Assembly: GCF_901482605.1 (NCBI RefSeq) | Contig: NZ_LR590481.1 | Span: forward strand, 1,798,001-1,862,000 | Length of the DNA stretch: 64,000 nt | Source of the DNA: Hathewaya histolytica | GTDB taxonomy: Bacteria; Bacillota; Clostridia; Clostridiales; Clostridiaceae | Reading direction: 5' to 3' | Shown here: piece by piece, positions 51,661-61,528 of the stretch | Layout: each line of letters opens with the position of its first letter | Position numbering within the stretch: the first letter of the stretch is position 1 | Notes under the pieces: generated by a model | Databases searched by the model: none | What the model saw: the letters and a program-made list of their open reading frames with translations, nothing else | What the model was told of the DNA's origin: nothing | Program-made: the position numbers and the translations under genes

Positions 51661-51803
51661 TTATCATATTGGATATACCTCCTTTGTTTAATGATTGTGG
51701 TCGGCAAACCTACTTTCATTTTACATTGAAGGTTTTATTTTTTTTACTCATAGCTAAAAGCTTTTTAGAACCACAGATATAACATGTGGTATTCTTTATA
51801 CAA

Positions 51804-51829
51804 GAAAAAAACCTTGATTTCTCAAGGTT
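51804..51829 (-). terminator. Intrinsic terminator after the second uracil methyltransferase gene
   Basis: ACCTTGAG, loop, CAAGGT, then seven T on the minus strand. Confidence 0.82.
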
Positions 51830-53191
51830 CTAAATGTATTTCCTTTTTATCTTAACCACGCACTCCACATGTGGTGTATGCGCAAACATATCCATCCCCC
51901 TAACTTTCTCCACTACATAGCCTTTGCCTATGAAGTATTTTAGATCTTCAACTAAGCTCTTTGGATTGCATGATACGTAGATTATATTTTTAGGATTAAA
52001 TTCTGTTACGTATTTTAGTGCTACTGGGTGCACTCCTGGTCTTGGTGGGTCTAGTATTATTGTGTCAGGATTTTCTTTTAGGTTCCCTATTACTTTTGCT
52101 ACGTCTCCTGCTATGAAGGTACAGTTGTTAAGATTGTTTAATTTAGCATTCTCTTTTGCTGCTTCTACTGCCTCTTCTATTAGTTCTATTCCTATTACTT
52201 TTTTAGCTTTTGGAGCTACTATTTGGCCTATGGTTCCTGTGCCACAGTATAAATCGAACACTACTTTGTCCTCTGTGTTTCCCATAAAATCACGGACTAT
52301 GCTGTATAGTTTTTCTGCTCCTTTTGTGTTTGTTTGGAAGAATGCAAAAGGATTTATTTTAAATCTTAGTCCTAATAATTCATCGTATATGTATTCTCTT
52401 CCGTATAATACTTCTATTCTATCTGCTTGAACCACGTCACTTAAGGAATCGTTTATAGTATGTATTATCCCTGTTATATCCCCATTATAATCCTTACCAT
52501 TTATAAGTTCTACAAGTTCTGTTAGGTCAAGCTCTACTTGTGATGTAGTAACTAAGTTTACTAGTATCTCACCTGTGTTTAGTCCTTTTCTTATAACTAG
52601 ATTTCTTAGGTATCCTTCCCTTTTCATAACCTTATAATAAGTTAGGTTTTTTCCTCTAAAGTATTCTATAACAGTACTATGTATTTTTCTAAAGTCTTCA
52701 TCTATTATCTCACAACAGCTCGTATTTACTATAGAAAATCCTCTATTCTTAACGTGCATTCCAAGGGTTAGTTCTCCACCTTTTTCCATGTCACCAAAGG
52801 TAAATTCCATTTTATTTCTATATGCAAATATATCTGGACTTCCTTCTACACCTTGAAATTCAAAGTTTTCAATTGAAGCTCCCTTAAATAGATTTAAAAG
52901 CTGCTCTTTTTTAAGTTCTAATTGCTTTTCATACGGGATTTGCTGGGCTGTACAGCCTCCACAGAACTCTGTTACAGGACACTTAGGTTCTATTCTATAG
53001 TCTACATCCTCTAAAATTTCTACTAATTTTGCTTCTACTCTTTCACTATTTTTCTTTTTAACTGTAGCTATAACTCTTTGCCCAGGAAATGTTCCCTTTA
53101 CTAAAGCTTTAACTCCATCTACATAGGCTACCCCCATACCTGGGAATTCTGTTCCTTCTATAATAAATTCATAGTTTTTTCCTTTTCTCAT
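51830..53191 (-). CDS. rlmD: 23S rRNA (uracil-C5)-methyltransferase, second copy
   Basis: A 453-residue member of the same family as the gene at 20202-21536. It has a TRAM domain (to about residue 60), an iron-sulfur motif ([20 protein letters not shown]), SAM-binding [34 protein letters not shown] and the catalytic cysteine in [16 protein letters not shown]. The two proteins probably modify different uracils in 23S rRNA or tRNA, as RlmC and RlmD do in enterobacteria. It is monocistronic with a terminator. Confidence 0.92.
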   Translation of the reverse strand: MRKGKNYEFIIEGTEFPGMGVAYVDGVKALVKGTFPGQRVIATVKKKNSERVEAKLVEILEDVDYRIEPKCPVTEFCGGCTAQQIPYEKQLELKKEQLLNLFKGASIENFEFQGVEGSPDIFAYRNKMEFTFGDMEKGGELTLGMHVKNRGFSIVNTSCCEIIDEDFRKIHSTVIEYFRGKNLTYYKVMKREGYLRNLVIRKGLNTGEILVNLVTTSQVELDLTELVELINGKDYNGDITGIIHTINDSLSDVVQADRIEVLYGREYIYDELLGLRFKINPFAFFQTNTKGAEKLYSIVRDFMGNTEDKVVFDLYCGTGTIGQIVAPKAKKVIGIELIEEAVEAAKENAKLNNLNNCTFIAGDVAKVIGNLKENPDTIILDPPRPGVHPVALKYVTEFNPKNIIYVSCNPKSLVEDLKYFIGKGYVVEKVRGMDMFAHTPHVECVVKIKRKYI

Positions 53192-53478
53192 GTTATCTCT
53201 CCTACTTATGTAATATATCTGTATCTATATTTGAATTTTAAACTTTATGTTAATCCATATTATTTTATCATAAAAGCTTATTTTAAAATAGTAATTGATG
53301 TTAATTCTTTATTTCTCACGATTTATGCAATTTATAACTACTTTAATTCCTATAAATATATTTTATTTAGGAAAACTTTCTTTTAACTTTTATCACTTTC
53401 TTTGAATTGAAAATTTAGATTTGATAACATAGTTATTATATACTAATTTAATTAAAATATTTTGTAAGGAGGATTATA

Positions 53479-53787
53479 ATGGCTCAAAAAATATTAGGAC
53501 TTATTATTATTTTACTAGGAATATTTGAAGCATATTTAGGTTTAAGCCTTCCAGAAGAAAGGGAAGTTGATGAAAATGCTATAAAAGAAAATTTTAATGA
53601 AATAAATAAAAGCTTTGTAAAATTTCAAAGGGCTTATTTTGTACTTATGGGGCTTTATACTGGCATAATAGGAGTGATTAATTTTATTAAACCTGTAAAA
53701 TTGTATATAACTCTTATGCTTATAGCTCTTCCTATTATTATAAATAAACTTTTAGGACAACAATGGCTTAAAAAATTTAGAGAATGA
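53479..53787 (+). CDS. Small membrane protein of unknown function
   Basis: The 102-residue protein has an N-terminal hydrophobic helix (MAQKILGLIIILLGIFEAYL), a short polar loop rich in Glu, and two more helices (YFVLMGLYTGIIGVINFI; LYITLMLIALPIIINKLL). AAGGAGG lies eight bases ahead of the ATG. A strong terminator follows. I do not recognise the family. Confidence 0.72.
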   Translation: MAQKILGLIIILLGIFEAYLGLSLPEEREVDENAIKENFNEINKSFVKFQRAYFVLMGLYTGIIGVINFIKPVKLYITLMLIALPIIINKLLGQQWLKKFRE

Positions 53788-53808
53788 TATCTAAATTCTT
53801 TAATATAT

Positions 53809-53862
53809 CTAAAAACACAGTATATTCTCTTTTTAAAATAGAGTTTTATCCTGTGTTTTTAG
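53809..53862 (+). terminator. Terminator after the small membrane protein gene
   Basis: CTAAAAACACAG and CTGTGTTTTTAG close a long hairpin with a 30-base interior; the last arm supplies the T-run on the plus strand. Confidence 0.75.
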
Positions 53863-53876
53863 TTAGTTTAATATAT

Positions 53877-53970
53877 TACTTATGTTAATTATTTTAAGTA
53901 ATCTTTCATTTCTTTAAGAGTATTACAGTATTTGTTAAACCCTCTTAATAAATGTAGTTTTATGGAATCT
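53877..53970 (-). pseudogene. Possible short gene remnant
   Basis: On the minus strand an open frame of about 26 codons ends in TAA and reads DSIKLHLLRGFNKYCNTLKE, then MKDYLK. It has no start codon before an in-frame TAA and no ribosome-binding site. The composition looks protein-like, so it may be the 3' end of a lost gene; it could also be chance. Confidence 0.25.
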
Positions 53971-54081
53971 TTTTATGTAATATATGAATTATAGTAACTT
54001 AAATGAAACTACACTAAATTCATTTTCTTTATGTATTATTTAAAAAAAGAGATTAAAACTATATTTTAGGAGGAGATTTTT

Positions 54082-54969
54082 ATGAAAAAATTTTTATCTT
54101 CAATTTTAATAGGAACTCTTTTATTTTCTACTTTAGGCACTAGTGCCTTAGCAAAGGAAAACATTCAGAAGAATGAAATTAAGAGTAAAGTTTATAAAAT
54201 AGCAAATGGTTCTAATGAGATTTTTGGTGAAGGTATACTTCTTCACGGTGATGAAGAGGAGAAAAAGAATACTAAAAATCCAAACTCCAATATTTATAGA
54301 TTCCAAAGTGGTGGTATAGACCATACTCATCAATACTTGGTTGCTCGTGCTTTAGGTATCCTAGAAAATGATATGAGCCCTAAAATTGCAGATAAGCTAT
54401 ATGTTTACGGAGATACTCTATTAGAATTTGCAGATAAACCGGATATTGATGAAAAATCACCTTTTTATGCTCCATATTCTTCACACTTTTACAATCCCCA
54501 TACAGGTAAAAACTATATAGGACAAAAGCAAAATACAGCCTTAATAAAATTTAAAGAACATGCTATGAATGCTAAGAAATTTTATAATATAAATAAACCA
54601 TACGCCATAGAAGAACTTGGCAGAGCCTGTCATTATCTTGAGGATTTAAATGTACCTCACCATGCTGCAAATCTGGTTGCAGTGCTTAGTAACCATTCAG
54701 ATTATGAAAGATTTGTAGATATGTATAGAAAAGATTTTGCTATATCCTCAGCAGAAGATACTTATGATAAATATAATGATATGGATTTTGAAAATTATTG
54801 TGAAGCTTTACTTAAAGACTGTGCTTTTAATGCTTATAATTTTAAGGATAAAGCTACCTCTAAAAAAGCTAGCGATTTAAGAGAAGCTAGTGAAAATGTA
54901 GTGCCTTACGCTCAAAAACATTTAGCGGCTTTTTTGTATAGATTTTTAGTTGAAGTTAAAGAAATTTAA
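54082..54969 (+). CDS. Zinc-dependent phospholipase C, catalytic domain only
   Basis: A secreted 295-residue protein with a signal peptide (cleavage near SALAKE at residue 25). It is related to the catalytic domain of Clostridium perfringens alpha-toxin and Bacillus PC-PLC. Zinc ligands are recognisable: His83 (THQYLVARALGILEND), an Asp in ADKPDID (119 or 121), His135 (SSHFYNPHTG), His184 and Asp188 (ACHYLED), His194 (PHHAAN), His205 and Glu209. The position of the N-terminal Trp that binds the third zinc is Arg73, after a putative propeptide of about 45 residues. The C-terminal PLAT domain needed for alpha-toxin toxicity is absent. Confidence 0.87.
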   Translation: MKKFLSSILIGTLLFSTLGTSALAKENIQKNEIKSKVYKIANGSNEIFGEGILLHGDEEEKKNTKNPNSNIYRFQSGGIDHTHQYLVARALGILENDMSPKIADKLYVYGDTLLEFADKPDIDEKSPFYAPYSSHFYNPHTGKNYIGQKQNTALIKFKEHAMNAKKFYNINKPYAIEELGRACHYLEDLNVPHHAANLVAVLSNHSDYERFVDMYRKDFAISSAEDTYDKYNDMDFENYCEALLKDCAFNAYNFKDKATSKKASDLREASENVVPYAQKHLAAFLYRFLVEVKEI

Positions 54970-55036
54970 ACTTAAAACTATGGGAAAATAAATCTCTATA
55001 TAGTATATACTGAAAATCAATCACTCATAATTATTT

Positions 55037-55087
55037 AAGGCTATTATAATAGTATCCTCATGGATTTCTTTTATAATAGCCTTTATT
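55037..55087. terminator. Terminator shared by the phospholipase and YfcC-type permease genes
   Basis: AAGGCTATTATAA and TTATAATAGCCTT enclose about 22 bases. It lies between converging genes and could serve both strands. Confidence 0.72.
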
Positions 55088-55174
55088 ACTTCTAATTAAT
55101 ATATTTACTTATCTTACTAAAACCTATCATTAAAGTAATCTTATTTTTACATATTATTTAATAACTTATAATTT

Positions 55175-56590
55175 TTAAAAAGGTCCGTAATTTATACCTG
55201 TTGCTACTACTAACAACATAATTGCTATTAAATATAATACTCCGATTAATGGCATTATATACTTAAACCATTTATTAAAAGGTATTTTTGTATACATTAA
55301 AAATCCAACTAAAACTCCAACTGTAGGAAAACAAAGATTGCTTATTCCATCCCCTAACTGAAATGCTAAGATAGCTATTTGTCTATTTAATCCTACAATA
55401 TCAGCTGCCGGTATCATTGATGGTAAAGTAATCATAGCCTGTCCACTTCCTGAAGGAATTAAAAAGTTTATCATTGATTGTACTAAAAACATTATAACTC
55501 CAGTTACCATTGGTTTAAATCCAGCTATAGAAGATGATATTGCCCTAATAATTGTATCTGATATATTTCCGCTATTCATAATTATTTGTATTGATTTTGC
55601 AATTCCAATGGCCATTGCCCCTGTAAATATTGTTTTACCACCTTCTAGTATTTCATTTACTATTTTCTCACCATCATATCCCGCTGCTATTCCAGCTACT
55701 ATAGCTCCTATTATGTAAACTGCAGACATTTCTATTACTGTCCATTTTAAATTTAAAGTTCCATACACTATAACAGCTATGGTAATTACAAATATTAATA
55801 GTACAAGTTTATTTCTAAAATCAAACTTAGTTTCTGTACCATTGTCAATGTTAAGATGACTAAAATCTATATCATAAACCATACTTTTTGTAGGATCTAA
55901 TTTTACTTTCTTCGCATATCTCAATACATAAATTGCAGAGACTATCATAAAAATAGCAAATATTATTAAACGATATACTATACCTGAGAACATAGGAAGT
56001 TCTGCAATACTTTGCCCTACACCTACATTCCAAGGGTTAGATGGCCCTGCTGTAAATCCTAAAACTATCCCTATTAAAGGTAAAGACATACCTACTATTA
56101 CATCATATCCCAATGCCAAACTAATTCCAATTGTAATTGGTGCAAAAGGTATTGCAGCCTCTAGCATACCTGGAAAGGCTCCAAGACATCCAAAAAATAA
56201 TAATATTCCAACTAATACAAAATGACTTTTTTCCTTTCCTATTAACTTATTTAAATGTAAAATTGCTGATTTTATAGCTCCCGTACCATTAATTAAATTA
56301 ATAGCTCCTCCAATAGTAAGTATCATTATTATAAGTGGAGATGTTTCTTGAATACCTTTTGGTATACATTTAAACATCTCAAATATTCCAACTGGGGTTC
56401 TTGGTATATACTTAAAACTATTTACATCAACTACAGTCTTACCATCAACAACTTTTCTACTAAACTGTCCAGCTGGTATTAAATATGTTAATGCTGTCAT
56501 AGCTACTATAATTATAAATAAAATTATAAAAGAGTGTGGAAATTTAAATTTCTTTTTATTCTCCGATTTTTTACAAGTTAAATTATTCAT
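55175..56590 (-). CDS. YfcC-family membrane transporter
   Basis: The 471-residue protein has about 12 membrane helices and the YfcC/DcuC/AbgT-type pattern: FIILFIIIVAMTALTYLIPA, GQFSRKVVDGKTVVD, PLIIMILTIGGAINLINGTG and NFLIPSGSGQAMITLPSMIP. Family members move amino acids, dicarboxylates or peptides in exchange for ions. The substrate is not clear. The start is 12 bases after the stop of the upstream DUF169 gene, so the two form an operon. Confidence 0.9.
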   Translation of the reverse strand: MNNLTCKKSENKKKFKFPHSFIILFIIIVAMTALTYLIPAGQFSRKVVDGKTVVDVNSFKYIPRTPVGIFEMFKCIPKGIQETSPLIIMILTIGGAINLINGTGAIKSAILHLNKLIGKEKSHFVLVGILLFFGCLGAFPGMLEAAIPFAPITIGISLALGYDVIVGMSLPLIGIVLGFTAGPSNPWNVGVGQSIAELPMFSGIVYRLIIFAIFMIVSAIYVLRYAKKVKLDPTKSMVYDIDFSHLNIDNGTETKFDFRNKLVLLIFVITIAVIVYGTLNLKWTVIEMSAVYIIGAIVAGIAAGYDGEKIVNEILEGGKTIFTGAMAIGIAKSIQIIMNSGNISDTIIRAISSSIAGFKPMVTGVIMFLVQSMINFLIPSGSGQAMITLPSMIPAADIVGLNRQIAILAFQLGDGISNLCFPTVGVLVGFLMYTKIPFNKWFKYIMPLIGVLYLIAIMLLVVATGINYGPF

Positions 56591-56602
56591 ATGTTTACTC
56601 TC

Positions 56603-57400
56603 CTATTTATTTAATTCAATATACCCTACAGATGAATTGAAATAATTTTTTCCTATTTGTATATCAAGCTTATTATTTATAGAATTCATTTTTTCTACTA
56701 TTTTTTCTTTTTTCTTATCTAATTCCATAGGATTTATGGTATGTATAAGTCCATCATAAATTGAATCAAACATATTGAATGGCATTCCTATTCCCATTTC
56801 AGAATCATCCCACTGACAAGAAAATCTAGTATTCGAACACAACATAGATAGGTTCATATCATTATTTTCATAAGGTCTAGCAGTTAACTCTGAGCATACC
56901 CCTTGATTTCCACATAATTTAATATTGTTAGCCATTCCATTGTGATATGTATAAGATTGTACTATTCTCATAGCTTGATAATTATTTGATATTATAATAA
57001 ATACATCTGGACATATATCGAATTTCTCCAATGGCATCATTAAAACGCCATAAATCTTATGTTCTATATAAGTAATTTCCCTTTGAACAGCTTTAGCTCT
57101 AGAAATACTATCATAGGTTTTATAAGAAAAATATTGTTGTCCTGAAGTTACTCTTTCACTAGTGCTTCTTATGCCCAATGCCATTGCTGATGAATTACAT
57201 TTAAAGTTCTTATTGCAAGCTTTAAAACTATTATTCTCTGAAGCCAACTTAACCATATAACAATAAGAAGCCATTATATCTAATTCCTTTGTAGGAATAT
57301 TATTATATTCTTCTTCTGAATGAATAAATTTAACTCCTATTATTTTTCTTTTTAAATCTAAGTACTTATAAAAATCTTCAATTTTATCTTTTGATAACAT
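56603..57400 (-). CDS. DUF169-family protein
   Basis: The 265-residue protein matches the DUF169 layout: YLDLKRKIIGVKFIHSEEEY near the start, a cysteine-containing middle (ASYCYMVKLASENNSFKACN), then PLEKFDICPDVFIIISNNYQ and the cysteine-rich CGNQGVCSELTARPYENNDM. Family function is unknown; some members lie near redox or tetrapyrrole genes. The start is ATG 57400, with GGGGG eight bases ahead. It is cotranscribed with the YfcC-type permease, so it may sense or process the transported compound. Confidence 0.83.
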   Translation of the reverse strand: MLSKDKIEDFYKYLDLKRKIIGVKFIHSEEEYNNIPTKELDIMASYCYMVKLASENNSFKACNKNFKCNSSAMALGIRSTSERVTSGQQYFSYKTYDSISRAKAVQREITYIEHKIYGVLMMPLEKFDICPDVFIIISNNYQAMRIVQSYTYHNGMANNIKLCGNQGVCSELTARPYENNDMNLSMLCSNTRFSCQWDDSEMGIGMPFNMFDSIYDGLIHTINPMELDKKKEKIVEKMNSINNKLDIQIGKNYFNSSVGYIELNK

Positions 57401-57403
57401 CAA

Positions 57404-57798
57404 ATTATCCCCCTAATGTATTACTTATTTTTCTTTTACAGATATACCCCGTTGTAATTTTTCTTAATATTGTGACTCCTAATCGTGCAATTATATATCT
57501 GAACTAATCAGAACTCTTAAACTATAATATCAATTCTCACCTCCTATTAATTTTAAAAATATAATTTTACATCTTTCATCATAAATTGATCGTTTTTTAT
57601 TATTTAGTCTATAATTATATTATAAAACTAAAAAATCGCCATTTTACTCAATTATAGATTTTACTACTATGCAATATAAATTTATATATTTATAGGTTAT
57701 TTATATAATTACTCTTTATACTATATGTTTTTTCTATAGTGTATTTTGTAATTACATTAAGAGAAGTTTAGATTATAAGTTATTAATACCTAATAATT
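57404..57798. other. Intergenic leader region with an isolated strong Shine-Dalgarno
   Basis: Mostly AT-rich. On the minus strand a perfect AGGAGGTGA (57545-57537) is followed after GAA by TTG-ATA-TTA-TAG, a three-codon frame. No longer ORF fits. An AT-rich interrupted dyad lies at about 57588-57642. It could hold the leader or promoter of the DUF169/YfcC operon. Confidence 0.4.
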
Positions 57799-57840
57799 AA
57801 AAAAGTTATGTTAGAATAATAACTTCCAACATAACTTTTT
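57799..57840 (-). terminator. Terminator of the ABC importer operon
   Basis: AAAAGTTATGTT and its complement AACATAACTTTT enclose 15 bases; the minus strand ends in a T-run. Confidence 0.8.
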
Positions 57841-57844
57841 ATAT

Positions 57845-58798
57845 CTAAATTATATTTCCTTCTTTTAATATCTTTAAATACACATTTTCATCTATACTTA
57901 ATATTTGTTCTTCTAAATTAGTTTCCTTTACGTTTAACTTACCTATCTCTGTATCAATAGTATACATTATATAAGATCCCATAAACATTCTAGATAAAAC
58001 TTTGCCTTTAATTCCTTTACTATCTTTTAAAATTATAATATGTTCTGGTCTTATAAATTGTATTTTTCCTTCATTATTACTTATAACATTAGAATTACCT
58101 ATAAAGTCTAATACAAATAAATTCTTAGGATTATTATATATCTCCTGTGGTGTTCCCATCTGTTCCAATTTCCCTTTATTCATAATAGCTATTTTATCCC
58201 CAATACTTAAAGCCTCTTCTTGGTCGTGAGTTACAAATATCATAGTTATATTAAATTTTCTTTGAATTTCTTTTATCTCTTCTCTCATTTTAACTCTTAA
58301 CTTAGCATCTAAATTACTTAAAGGTTCGTCTAGAAGAAGTACTTTAGGCTTTATAATAATTGCCCTTATTAGTGCAACTCTTTGCTGTTGTCCTCCACTT
58401 AATTCATATATCTTTTTATTTTTATAAGGTAATAATCCTACTATTTCTAGATACTGTTCCCCATGTTTTATAGCATCTTTTTTATTATATCCTTTAAACT
58501 TTAAACCATAAATGACATTTTCAATTACTGTCATATGAGGAAAAAGTGCATAAGACTGAAATACTGTAGATACCGGTCTTTTTTCCGGTGGAAGACTTAA
58601 AATATCTTCTCCATCAATCTTTACATTACCATAATCCTCTTTTAAAAATCCCCCTATAAGTTTTAATGCGGTAGTTTTACCACAACCTGAGGGTCCTAAA
58701 AGACATAGAATTTCCCCCTTTTCTATATTTAAAGTTAAATTATCCAGCACCCTTTTATTTTCAAAAGTTTTACTTAATTTATCTATTTGAAGATACAT
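57845..58798 (-). CDS. ABC importer ATPase (iron, phosphonate or polyamine type)
   Basis: The 317-residue ATPase of the PotA/FbpC group has Walker A GPSGCGKTT, signature ELSGGQQQR, Walker B VLLLDEPLSNLD and the H-loop FVTHD. A C-terminal regulatory domain (about 240-317) contains PEHIIILKDSKGIKG. The ribosome-binding site is GAGGT. It is the last gene of a three-gene operon with permease and solute-binding protein. Confidence 0.92.
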   Translation of the reverse strand: MYLQIDKLSKTFENKRVLDNLTLNIEKGEILCLLGPSGCGKTTALKLIGGFLKEDYGNVKIDGEDILSLPPEKRPVSTVFQSYALFPHMTVIENVIYGLKFKGYNKKDAIKHGEQYLEIVGLLPYKNKKIYELSGGQQQRVALIRAIIIKPKVLLLDEPLSNLDAKLRVKMREEIKEIQRKFNITMIFVTHDQEEALSIGDKIAIMNKGKLEQMGTPQEIYNNPKNLFVLDFIGNSNVISNNEGKIQFIRPEHIIILKDSKGIKGKVLSRMFMGSYIMYTIDTEIGKLNVKETNLEEQILSIDENVYLKILKEGNII

Positions 58799-58803
58799 CT
58801 GAT

Positions 58804-60462
58804 TTACCTCTTTTCTCTCAAAATAAACTTAGAAAAAACTAAATTAACTATTAAGGTAATTAATATAATTATAGTTGCTATAGCTGCTCCAACTCCATAA
58901 TTGCCAGTTTGTATGGCATCGAACATTTCTAAAGTGGCAACCTTTTGTCCCGGATAAACCAAAAATATTATAGAACCTACCGTAGTCATTGTAGATGTGA
59001 AATTATTTATAAAACCTAAGGCAAAAGCTCTTTTTAGGTTAGGAAATATAATATCACGTACTACATAAATACTTTTAGCCCCAAGGTCTCTTGCTGCATA
59101 TTCAATATCTCCATTTATCTGAGAAATCACTGCACTACTAACTTTGGTGGTCATAGGCATCTGCTTAAAAATACAATTTAAAATTACTATAGAAACCGTT
59201 CCTGTAAGTTCTAAAGGTGGATTATTAAAAGCTAGAATATATCCTATTCCAAAAAAAGTACCTGGTATTATATAAGGAAGAGTTGAAACAAAATCTACAA
59301 ATTTCATACATCTTATATTTTTTCTCTCTGTAAAATAAGCTATTAACATTCCTAGTATGCTTCCTAATACCCCTGCAATAAATGCATATACAATACTTCG
59401 AATAAAACAATTAAGATTAAAATTTTCAAGTTTTATATAGTGTTCAAAAGTAAACATAAATTTGTTATGTTTATATTTAGAAATGGATGATATAAAAATA
59501 GTTAGGTATTGAAGAAGCATTACAACTATATAACTTAAAGTTACTATACTTAAAATAATATTTAAAAGTCCTTTTATTTTAAAAACTGTATCCGTAGAAA
59601 TTATTTTATTATTCCCTGATAAATTTAATGAAAACTTCTTCATATAAATTCTGTAAACAAAAAACGCTGTTAAAGCAGGAATTAAAATCAAAACGCTCAT
59701 AGCAGAAGCCATGGAAATATTGCCACCAGCAATAATTTTCATATATACCTCTGTAGCTAATACATTAAAAGGTCCTCCTATTATCATTGGAGTTCCAAAA
59801 TCAGCTAAAGATCTAATAAAGGTTAAAAGAGCGCATACTATTATTCCTGGTTTAATAATGGGAATTAATACTTTTTTTATTGCATAGGAGGATGAAGATC
59901 CTAAATCTTGTGAAGCCATTAAAAGATTTTTATCTATCCCCTTTATAATTCCTATAAGTAGTAAACTATTTAGGGATATATTAGATATAGTTTCCATTAT
60001 AACTATACCACCCCATCCATAAGGGTTAATTGTTAATTTTAATAGATGATGGGTTATAAATCCACGTCTACCAAATAAATTTATATAAGCAAGGGAAGAT
60101 ACAAAAGGTGGTGATATCATAGTTATCATTAAAATAATCATTAATATCTTTTGCATTCTTCTACTGCTAAAACTTATGTAAATTGAAATACTTAAAGATA
60201 TTACAGTGGCAAATATTGTAGTTAATATTCCAACAAAAATACTATTATATATAAGTTGTTTATTGTTATGTATTAAATTTTTATATAGTTCTAAACTAAA
60301 TTTCCCTTCTATTAAGAAGCTTTCTTTTATTACACATATAATGGGCCAAAGTATAAATATAAAAGTTAATGAAATTATAGCTAGAAATAATAAAATCTCA
60401 AAAAAGTTATCAAAAAAGGTATCTATTTTAGATACCTTTTTATTTAAATTATTTACTTGCAC
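58804..60462 (-). CDS. Fused two-domain ABC importer permease
   Basis: The permease holds two binding-protein-dependent transport domains in one chain. Each has the EAA-type coupling loop (ASQDLGSSSSYAIKKVLIPI in the first half, AARDLGAKSIYVVRDIIFPN in the second). This double form is usual for ferric iron (FbpB) and 2-aminoethylphosphonate (PhnV-like) systems. The GTG start at 60462 is chosen (GGAG six bases ahead), which makes a 14-base overlap with the end of the solute-binding protein gene; the frame itself extends to a TTG at 60474. Confidence 0.9.
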   Translation of the reverse strand: MQVNNLNKKVSKIDTFFDNFFEILLFLAIISLTFIFILWPIICVIKESFLIEGKFSLELYKNLIHNNKQLIYNSIFVGILTTIFATVISLSISIYISFSSRRMQKILMIILMITMISPPFVSSLAYINLFGRRGFITHHLLKLTINPYGWGGIVIMETISNISLNSLLLIGIIKGIDKNLLMASQDLGSSSSYAIKKVLIPIIKPGIIVCALLTFIRSLADFGTPMIIGGPFNVLATEVYMKIIAGGNISMASAMSVLILIPALTAFFVYRIYMKKFSLNLSGNNKIISTDTVFKIKGLLNIILSIVTLSYIVVMLLQYLTIFISSISKYKHNKFMFTFEHYIKLENFNLNCFIRSIVYAFIAGVLGSILGMLIAYFTERKNIRCMKFVDFVSTLPYIIPGTFFGIGYILAFNNPPLELTGTVSIVILNCIFKQMPMTTKVSSAVISQINGDIEYAARDLGAKSIYVVRDIIFPNLKRAFALGFINNFTSTMTTVGSIIFLVYPGQKVATLEMFDAIQTGNYGVGAAIATIIILITLIVNLVFSKFILREKR

Positions 60463-61528
60463 CTTTATCTCCAACTAGTTTAGCCCATTTTTCTAAAACA
60501 ACTTTTCTATTTTTACCAAATAAAGATAAGTCTTGCTTTAAAAGTTTATCCTTAGTAATTGAAAGTTCTACTCCCTCAAGGCTTGGTTTTATTAACTTAA
60601 TAGTATCTTTTCCATCTAACTTAGCAAGCTCTCTTAAGTTTTCATCTTTATATACCCAAGATACAAATTTTTTAGCTGCCGTCATATTACTAGCATTTTT
60701 AAATACTGCAACACCATCTGGCATCCATGGAATGCCATCTGTTGGATATATTATACTTACATTCTTTTCATTTTTTAATTTTTCTACACTATTATCTATG
60801 TAAGTGATTCCTATAGCCATTTCACCTGCTGCTGTTTTTTGATTAGGATCTTTTCCTCTCTTAGAATAGAAAGGAATATTTTTATTTAATGCTTCAAAAT
60901 ACTTCCATCCTTCTTCTTCACCCTTATTTTGAAGTAATGAATTAACAACAGCATAATTTGTTCCTGAAACTGCCGGATTAGACATTAATATTTCACCTTT
61001 ATATCTAGGATCTTTTAAATCATCCCAAGTTTTTGGTGCTTCTAATTTTTTCTCTTTTAAAACATCATTATTACTAATAAATCCGACTATGGTTAATCCC
61101 TTGCTAAACCAATAATTTTCTTTATCTTTAAAAGGTTCTACAATCTTTTCTGATTCTTCAAAATCACATTTTTCTAATAGCCCCTCTTCTTTTGCTTGCA
61201 TAAAGGCATCAATACCGCCTCCAAACCAAACATCTCCCATTGGTTTTCCACCTTCTGCTTTAGTTCTTGAAAGAACCTCACCAGAAGACATGGATAAAAA
61301 TTCAACTTTTACTCCTGTTTCTTTAGTAAACTTATCAAATAATGGTTTATAAACTTCAGAAGTAGTTACTACTTTTAGAGTCCCCCCCAACTTTTCTTCT
61401 GTTTTTGCATTTGTATCTTTCGAAGTTTCTTCCTTTTCTTTAGTAGCTTTTGATGAATTACAAGCTGTTAGAGAAAGGACCATTACTACTGAAATAAGCA
61501 TACATAAAAACCTATTTTTTTTCTTCAT
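60449..61528 (-). CDS. ABC importer solute-binding lipoprotein
   Basis: A 359-residue lipoprotein with lipobox LSLTAC (Cys near 23), followed by a polar linker. The mature part is like family 1 binding proteins for ferric iron or aminoethylphosphonate: GGTLKVVTTSEVYKPLFDKF, VWFGGGIDAFMQAKEEGLLE and YPTDGIPWMPDGVAVFKNAS. No tyrosine pair typical of Fbp iron ligands is obvious, and no Fur box lies upstream, so phosphonate or another anion is as likely as iron. Confidence 0.88.
   Translation of the reverse strand: MKKKNRFLCMLISVVMVLSLTACNSSKATKEKEETSKDTNAKTEEKLGGTLKVVTTSEVYKPLFDKFTKETGVKVEFLSMSSGEVLSRTKAEGGKPMGDVWFGGGIDAFMQAKEEGLLEKCDFEESEKIVEPFKDKENYWFSKGLTIVGFISNNDVLKEKKLEAPKTWDDLKDPRYKGEILMSNPAVSGTNYAVVNSLLQNKGEEEGWKYFEALNKNIPFYSKRGKDPNQKTAAGEMAIGITYIDNSVEKLKNEKNVSIIYPTDGIPWMPDGVAVFKNASNMTAAKKFVSWVYKDENLRELAKLDGKDTIKLIKPSLEGVELSITKDKLLKQDLSLFGKNRKVVLEKWAKLVGDKGASK

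Noticed and set aside
60449-61528. Firm call of a ferric iron importer
   Set aside because: No Fur box lies upstream and no clear iron-ligand tyrosine pair is seen. The same transporter type also imports phosphonates and polyamines.
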